DNA of 48,227 bases from Bacillota bacterium (GTDB lineage Bacteria > Bacillota > Clostridia > Christensenellales > UBA1242). The DNA lies in contig WRAD01000001.1 in the NCBI GenBank assembly GCA_009780375.1, positions 1 to 48,227 on the forward strand, written 5' to 3'. The notes beneath the pieces were generated by a model. It was given only the letters and a program-made list of their open reading frames with translations, searched no databases and was not told where the DNA came from. Every line of letters begins with the position of its first letter. The stretch's first letter is position 1. Positions 44,245 to 48,227 of the stretch are shown piece after piece. Position numbers and translations under genes: made by a program.

Positions 44245-44291
44245 GCCTATTAATACGCATGATGTTATGTAAAATGCACAGAAGCAATCTG

Positions 44292-44504
44292 TTACTTGTT
44301 TTTTACAAGTTCCAAAATAAAGTCTGAACTTACATTCATCTTTACCGATATCATTCTAATTGAATAATAACCAGGTAAACTCTTCCCGTTTATCCAATTA
44401 CTTACTTGAGATTGACGTACACCAAGAAGTGCAGCCAACTGAAGTTGATTGTAGCCTTGCTCTTGCATCAAATTTTCTAAAATTTTTCCAAAGTTTGTTT
44501 CCAT
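44292..44504 (-). CDS. XRE-family HTH regulator
   Basis: 70 residues: FGKILENLMQEQGYNQLQLAALLGVRQSQVSNWINGKSLPGYYSIRMIS, a complete Cro/C1 helix-turn-helix with no other domain. The start is the ATG 4 nt after GATAAT; the longer frame runs into the DnaA-box region and is rejected. It stands next to the DnaA-box cluster. Confidence 0.88.
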   Translation of the reverse strand: METNFGKILENLMQEQGYNQLQLAALLGVRQSQVSNWINGKSLPGYYSIRMISVKMNVSSDFILELVKNK

Positions 44505-44524
44505 ACGCATTATCTTGTGCAATA

Positions 44525-44657
44525 TGTGGATAAATATTAAAAGTTTTTCACAACTTTTTCCACACACCCTCTACACTAGAATATACTATATATTGTTGTT
44601 TGTCAAGCCCTATATATGCAAAAAATACCATACTTTTTACTTTTCCACATTTCCACA
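44525..44657. other. Cluster of DnaA-box-like motifs in an AT-rich spacer
   Basis: A perfect DnaA box in reverse (TGTGGATAA, 44525-44533), then TTTTTCACA (44544-44552), TTTTCCACA (44556-44564), TTTTCCACA (44641-44649) and ATTTCCACA (44649-44657). The part between them is very AT-rich. The spacer lies between divergently transcribed genes. An origin of replication, or a DnaA-controlled promoter, are both possible. Confidence 0.5.
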
Positions 44658-44720
44658 GCCCTTAATAACAAAAATACTATCTAATAACACCTATTACCTC
44701 GTTTTTTCATAAATATTTAT

Positions 44721-44987
44721 ATGGACCAAAGTACAAAGTCAAATCTTACACTTGAAAACAGAAATAACCTTGTTATCACAGGGATTAAAAAAATCAAAGC
44801 AACTGAACCAACCCAAATAATTGCCAATCTTGAAAACGTCGTGATTTACGTAACAGGCTCTAATCTGTCTGTACAAAACCTAAACATAAAAGAAGGTATA
44901 TTAGAGCTTACAGGTCTTATAAATGGCATAAAATACACAACTGTACAAACACGTAAAGTTTCTTTTAAAAACTTGTTTAGAGGATAA
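44721..44987 (+). CDS. yabP: YabP-family sporulation protein
   Basis: 88 residues. SNLTLENRNNLVITGIKKI ... VVIYVTGSNLSVQNLNIKEG followed by ILELTGLINGIKYT matches the YabP/YqfC family (LxIENRxxLxLTGVxxV ... GxxLxIxxLxLExGxLxIxGxI). In Bacillus yabP is made in the mother cell during sporulation. No Shine-Dalgarno is seen before the ATG, and the CATAAATAT upstream is a weak -10 candidate. Together with Spo0A it suggests a spore former. Confidence 0.85.
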   Translation: MDQSTKSNLTLENRNNLVITGIKKIKATEPTQIIANLENVVIYVTGSNLSVQNLNIKEGILELTGLINGIKYTTVQTRKVSFKNLFRG

Positions 44988-45009
44988 AAACACCCAGATA
45001 GTGGGTGTT
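44985..45009 (-). terminator. rpsG terminator
   Basis: Minus strand AACACCC-ACTATCT-GGGTGTT followed by TTTA. A 7-bp stem, 30 bp after the rpsG stop. Confidence 0.75.
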
Positions 45010-45038
45010 ACAAGTCAATCGTTTAGTTTTTATATTGA

Positions 45039-45509
45039 TTACCATTTATAGTGAGCAAAAGCCTTGTTAGATTCTGCCATCTTATGCACTTCTTCTTTTT
45101 TCTTGAATGCACCACCTGTTTGGTTATAAGCGTCAACTATTTCACCAGCAAGACGTTCTTCCATAGTTTTTTCTGAACGTTTTCTTGCAAAGTTAACCAT
45201 CCAACGAATTCCAAGTGTTTGACGACGCGCAGGGCGCACTTCCATAGGAACCTGGTAATTACTTCCTCCAACGCGACGTGCTTTTGTTTCAAGTAAAGGC
45301 ATAAGATTATCAAGTGCGGCTGTAAATGCGGTCATAGCCTCTATATTAAGTTTTTTGTTAACAATCTCGAATGCCCCATATACAATTCCTTGTGCGGTTC
45401 CTTTTTTGCCATCAAGCATGATTTGATTGATAAGTTTTGTTACAACTGTACTTTTGTACACTGGGTCTGGTAAAACTGGTTTTGCGGGTATTCCACTTCT
45501 TCTTGGCAT
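45039..45509 (-). CDS. rpsG: 30S ribosomal protein S7
   Basis: 156 residues, the normal length. [42 protein letters not shown] and the C-terminal basic tail [17 protein letters not shown] identify S7, which binds the 16S rRNA head. Shine-Dalgarno AAGGAG. fusA does not follow. Confidence 0.98.
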   Translation of the reverse strand: MPRRSGIPAKPVLPDPVYKSTVVTKLINQIMLDGKKGTAQGIVYGAFEIVNKKLNIEAMTAFTAALDNLMPLLETKARRVGGSNYQVPMEVRPARRQTLGIRWMVNFARKRSEKTMEERLAGEIVDAYNQTGGAFKKKEEVHKMAESNKAFAHYKW

Positions 45510-45572
45510 AATTTATAATCTCCTTTTTAATTTTATATTTCACGGGTGCCGCCCGTTACTCACATTTTAATT

Positions 45573-45815
45573 CTAAGCATATTCAAAATCTGCTTCGTTA
45601 TACTGTGCCTCTGAAGGCAAAAGTCCTTTTTTATTAAGATACCTTGCTATAGCAATTAACTCTTCATCTGTTGGTGTAGTTTTATGAGTATCGGACAGGG
45701 AATAATGAGCATATTTATTCAAATATGGCATAAGAGGATCCGAACCAGCTTTCCCATTTGTTACCAACAGGTCCTGATACTGCATAAATATATCTAAAAC
45801 TTCATCAAGATTCAT
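45573..45815 (-). CDS. Small protein of unknown function between rpsL and rpsG
   Basis: 80 residues, hydrophilic and mostly helical, starting MNLDEVLDIFMQYQDLLVTN and rich in Y, D and L. AAGAGGTGG stands before the ATG at 45815; an in-frame GTG two codons earlier is part of that Shine-Dalgarno. It lies in the gap between rpsL and rpsG, in the same direction, so it is presumably co-expressed with them. Not recognised. Confidence 0.7.
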   Translation of the reverse strand: MNLDEVLDIFMQYQDLLVTNGKAGSDPLMPYLNKYAHYSLSDTHKTTPTDEELIAIARYLNKKGLLPSEAQYNEADFEYA

Positions 45816-45841
45816 AACCACCTCTTGTTATCTTTATGTAA

Positions 45842-46219
45842 TTATCCTTGCTTTGGTTTTTTCGCACCATACTTTGAACGTGCTTGCATACGTTTTGCAA
45901 CACCAGCGGTGTCAAGAGTACCACGGATAATATGGTATCGTACACCAGGCAAATCTTTTACACGCCCACCACGAATAAGAACCACACTGTGCTCTTGTAA
46001 GTTATGTCCAATTCCAGGAATGTAACAGGTACCTTCTTGTTTGTTACTGAAACGAACCCTTGCAACTTTTCGAAGAGCCGAGTTAGGTTTCTTAGGTGTT
46101 GTTGTTTTAACCTGTAAACAAACCCCACGTTTTTGTGGGCAGTTGTCAAGAATAGGTGACTTTGACTTACTTGTCAAAGGTTTTCTGTTTTTTCTTACTA
46201 ATTGATTAATTGTTGGCAT
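45842..46219 (-). CDS. rpsL: 30S ribosomal protein S12
   Basis: 125 residues. S12 lies at the decoding centre. [30 protein letters not shown] (with the Lys that confers streptomycin sensitivity), [25 protein letters not shown]. The Asp in KDLPG that is methylthiolated in other species is present. Gly-Ile-Gly replaces the usual Gly-Glu-Gly before HNLQ. No Shine-Dalgarno is seen, and TAGAAT is 7 nt before the ATG, so it may be leaderless. Confidence 0.98.
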   Translation of the reverse strand: MPTINQLVRKNRKPLTSKSKSPILDNCPQKRGVCLQVKTTTPKKPNSALRKVARVRFSNKQEGTCYIPGIGHNLQEHSVVLIRGGRVKDLPGVRYHIIRGTLDTAGVAKRMQARSKYGAKKPKQG

Positions 46220-46226
46220 AAGACCA

Positions 46227-46256
46227 ATTCTATCACAATTATATTATATATGTCAA
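46227..46256 (-). promoter_or_regulatory. rpsL promoter
   Basis: Minus-strand TTGACA (complement of 46251-46256), 18-bp spacer, TAGAAT (complement of 46227-46232), 7 nt before the start codon. There is no leader to hold a regulatory RNA. Confidence 0.78.
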
Positions 46257-46292
46257 GCAAAACTTTATTCGTACATGATGTATAATAAAAAT

Positions 46293-46730
46293 ATGCTTCA
46301 AATAAATATCATTGCCGTGGGAACCCAAGAAAAATATTATGCCGATGCAACAGGCGAATATATAAAGCGATTGCAAAAATATTGCAAATTAAAGATAACA
46401 GAAATTAAACACAGTAATCAAAAAAGAGAAGTCGAATCAATAAGGCAGGCAATCCCAGAAAAAGGAAAAGTATTTTTGTGTGATATTAATGGAACAGAGA
46501 TATCAAGTGAATTACTTGCAAAAAAAATAGAGCAATTATCACTTACAAATTCGGTAATGACGTTTATTATTGGTGGAAGTGATGGAGTAGGGAATTATCT
46601 TGATAATCAGATACACGAAAAAATTTCCTTTGGGAAAATAACATTGCCGCATCAACTCTTCCGTGTAATTCTTACCGAGCAAATTTATCGTGCATTTACC
46701 ATTTCAAACAACGAAAAATATCATAGGTAA
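46293..46730 (+). CDS. rlmH: 23S rRNA pseudouridine-1915 N3-methyltransferase RlmH
   Basis: 145 residues, SPOUT-family knot. INIIAVGTQEKYYADATGEYIKRL, FIIGGSDGVGN and ITLPHQLFRVILTEQIYRAF followed by TISNNEKYH are its signatures. It methylates the pseudouridine at the top of helix 69. TATAAT (46281-46286) stands 6 nt before the ATG, so a leaderless start is likely; two in-frame upstream ATGs are in the promoter. Confidence 0.97.
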   Translation: MLQINIIAVGTQEKYYADATGEYIKRLQKYCKLKITEIKHSNQKREVESIRQAIPEKGKVFLCDINGTEISSELLAKKIEQLSLTNSVMTFIIGGSDGVGNYLDNQIHEKISFGKITLPHQLFRVILTEQIYRAFTISNNEKYHR

Positions 46731-46782
46731 GATTATCAATTACTTTACACTTTAAAAAGTTAAATAAATGTTATAATTGCTT

Positions 46783-47139
46783 ATGCAAGAACAGGAAGAA
46801 ATAAATTACGAAATTATAGACCTCACCCCAGACATGAGTTCAATATGGGGCAAAGTATTATCACAACTTCGTGAACATGATTCAATATTATACGCCGCCG
46901 TTTCAGAACAAGTCGATATTGATTTTACCAGAGAAGATATTCGACTGTATACATCTAATCAAACACTTTATAACATAATGGAACGAGGATTAAAACTTTT
47001 AAATGAAATTGCCGGAACGCCAACAGAAATTAATGATTCTACAATAAAAATATTCTTTAACAAAAAACAAACCTTGAAAACAAATAAGATTGATAAATTA
47101 AGAAAAATATTTGGTGAAGATTTGATAATTAAACCATGA
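46783..47139 (+). CDS. Small protein resembling the DnaX C-terminal domain
   Basis: 118 residues. WGKVLSQLREHDSILYAAVSEQ ... DIDFTREDIRLYTSNQTLYNIM resembles the alpha/beta domain at the C-terminus of clostridial DnaX (W-x-x-x-L-x-x-L ... L-x-x-x-x-x-x-x-L ... L-x-L-x-x-x). The dnaX gene 3 kb away lacks just this part. TATAAT lies 5 nt before the ATG, no Shine-Dalgarno. The resemblance is by pattern only, so treat this as a hypothesis. Confidence 0.5.
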   Translation: MQEQEEINYEIIDLTPDMSSIWGKVLSQLREHDSILYAAVSEQVDIDFTREDIRLYTSNQTLYNIMERGLKLLNEIAGTPTEINDSTIKIFFNKKQTLKTNKIDKLRKIFGEDLIIKP

Positions 47140-47303
47140 AATTCGTTAGGAATCGTTAAAGAACAAAAGAAAAATCTGGTGCACGAAAGAAACTCTTATT
47201 GTTTGTTCAGTCATTTTAACAAAAGAGAGACTCTGCTAAAGATTTATATTCGCTCTGCTTTTATTATGCTTTTTCAGCATGTATTTGAAACGTACAACTA
47301 TTA
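47140..47303. other. Spacer with no recognised feature
   Basis: 164 bp between convergent genes. An ATGCT-TTTTC-AGCAT stem near 47268 is visible but has no T-run. The phrase GAACAAAAG at 47160 recalls the start of the dispersed repeat, but nothing after it matches. Confidence 0.4.
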
Positions 47304-47906
47304 TCAAGTTGCTGGAACAAGGCGAAGTACAACAGAATCCGAATAATCAAAAAGAACATCAACCATGTGACCAACACGGGGCATATTAGGGTCAATAAAA
47401 GTAGATTGGTTAGGTGTGTTCTGACGCTTTGGCCCAAGTAAATCAGGAATATTTGCGGTTGATTTTCTTATACGGCCAAGATCATCTTCAAACTTGTACG
47501 ATACAACAAAAAACCATCCTGTATCCATTCCAATAGTATCACCGCGATTTGCCCCACGAGTGCGACCAAACCATCTGTAGGTATGACGTACGCTTTGTAT
47601 CGAGCCGCGGGTCACAAAGCCTTCTTGCCTTAAGCGACGCACCGTCGAATTAAAGTTTTGTGCACCAATCATGTTGTACACTCCGATACCAAAGAATAAA
47701 ACACCTAAACCAAGGGGTATCCAAAATAAAGCATGAATTGCCGGGCTTGCACCACCACTTCCTCGTATAGCAAAGAAAAATACGAAAAATGCAATCGCCA
47801 CCAAAACTGCACCTATCAAAAATAAAGTTATTCCAGAACGCGATTTCATACTATAACTTTCTAAAACTCCACCGTGCCTTGCCGGATTAAAAGGTTCAAT
47901 TGGCAT
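47304..47906 (-). CDS. DUF3592-like two-helix membrane protein
   Basis: 200 residues with two hydrophobic segments (about 25-48 and 58-82), then a soluble part of beta character (VTRGSIQSVRHTYRW ... GWFFVVSYKFEDDLGRIRKS ... VGHMVDVLFDYSDSVVLRL). The arrangement is like DUF3592 proteins. TATAAT stands 8 nt before the ATG. No functional motif. Confidence 0.65.
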   Translation of the reverse strand: MPIEPFNPARHGGVLESYSMKSRSGITLFLIGAVLVAIAFFVFFFAIRGSGGASPAIHALFWIPLGLGVLFFGIGVYNMIGAQNFNSTVRRLRQEGFVTRGSIQSVRHTYRWFGRTRGANRGDTIGMDTGWFFVVSYKFEDDLGRIRKSTANIPDLLGPKRQNTPNQSTFIDPNMPRVGHMVDVLFDYSDSVVLRLVPAT

Positions 47907-48016
47907 AATATTTTATTATACATTACCAATGAATAATTTGTCAATGTTTTTCATTTGCAGAAATTGTCGAAAACAACTTATAATTCAAAGAGTACAAATA
48001 TATTTAGGGAGACAAC

Positions 48017-48227
48017 ATGAAAAGAAAAAGATTTTTTTGGACACGTCTTATTGCATTTTCAATCATAACCGCAGTGATAGCAGTAGGTTTTGTTTGGGCG
48101 GACAATATTGAAACATTTGTTAACGCAAACATTCTGGGCAATCATCCTCATGAGGGTGGACTTGCGGTTCACTTTATAAGTGGTGTAGGCCAAGCAGATG
48201 CGGCCGTGGTTCAATTTCCAAACGGCC
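48017..48227 (+). CDS. Start of an MBL-fold (ComEC-C-terminal-like) secreted protein, cut by the window
   Basis: The first 70 residues only. A signal or membrane segment (residues 10-30, LIAFSIITAVIAVGFVWA) is followed by LAVHFISGVGQADAAVVQFPNG. This matches the start of ComEC-like metallo-beta-lactamase proteins (VHFIDVGQGDA-x-L-I-x-x-P-x-G), but Asp is Ser-Gly and Gly is Ala here. Shine-Dalgarno AGGGAG. Such proteins cut or bind nucleic acids or phosphoesters outside the cell. Confidence 0.75.
   Translation, partial: MKRKRFFWTRLIAFSIITAVIAVGFVWADNIETFVNANILGNHPHEGGLAVHFISGVGQADAAVVQFPNG

Noticed and set aside
47160..47230. A seventh copy of the dispersed repeat
   Set aside because: Only AACAAAAG matches; the conserved CCTAG core is absent.

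Overview
The window is AT-rich DNA with bacterial gene structure, about 48 kb with short spacers and roughly fifty genes. The best fit is an uncultured, anaerobic, spore-forming member of the Clostridia (Bacillota). The reasons are a Spo0A homologue, a YabP-type spore protein, a PadR/DUF1700/DUF4097 membrane module, MgtE, RlmH, and Firmicute-type translation and RNA polymerase genes. Several core proteins are clearly divergent from textbook Firmicutes, so the lineage is probably deep or poorly sampled.

Layout. 1-4240: an HTH-gene remnant, glmM, two small minus-strand genes and an autoregulated padR operon. 4290-12425: rpoB, rpoC and a SecG-like gene, closed by two tandem repeat copies and a terminator. 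12430-22870: hisS, a small-multidrug-export-type membrane protein, hflX, glnS with a LOG-family gene, and two large membrane proteins. 22875-28264: cysS, recR, a zinc-ribbon/acidic protein, a Cys-rich protein, spo0A and trxB. 28281-33643: an XRE switch, a degenerate Ppx/GppA protein, mgtE, efp and tuf. 33697-41372: a ClpP-like protease, cdsA, tRNA-Arg(UCU), adk-map, ruvA/CDF/ruvB and ybaB. 41418-48227: gltX, a short dnaX, a DnaA-box cluster, yabP, rpsL/rpsG, rlmH, a DnaX-tail-like protein and the start of an MBL-fold protein.

Four things stand out. (1) A family of about 80-bp dispersed repeats occurs six times. Two copies lie in frame inside protein genes (glmM and the 21448 membrane protein), much like Rickettsia palindromic elements. 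gltX carries an unrelated in-frame insert full of inverted repeats. (2) About twenty genes that begin transcripts have a TATAAT-like box only 4-9 nt before the start codon and no Shine-Dalgarno, so they are probably leaderless; genes inside operons have good Shine-Dalgarno sites. (3) Spo0A keeps its DNA-binding domain but has lost the phospho-acceptor Asp and other receiver active-site residues. Its upstream region holds a 10-bp-phased array of 0A-box-like TGTCG motifs. (4) Essential proteins carry unusual active sites: RpoB has a rifampicin pocket altered at 513, 514, 526, 529, 531 and 533 (E. coli numbering), EF-P has QQPRM in place of KPGKG at its tip, CysRS has SIGN for HIGN, DnaX lacks the zinc module and tail, and HisRS is of the archaeal/eukaryotic type.

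All assignments come from reading the sequence and remembered family motifs. No database search was possible.
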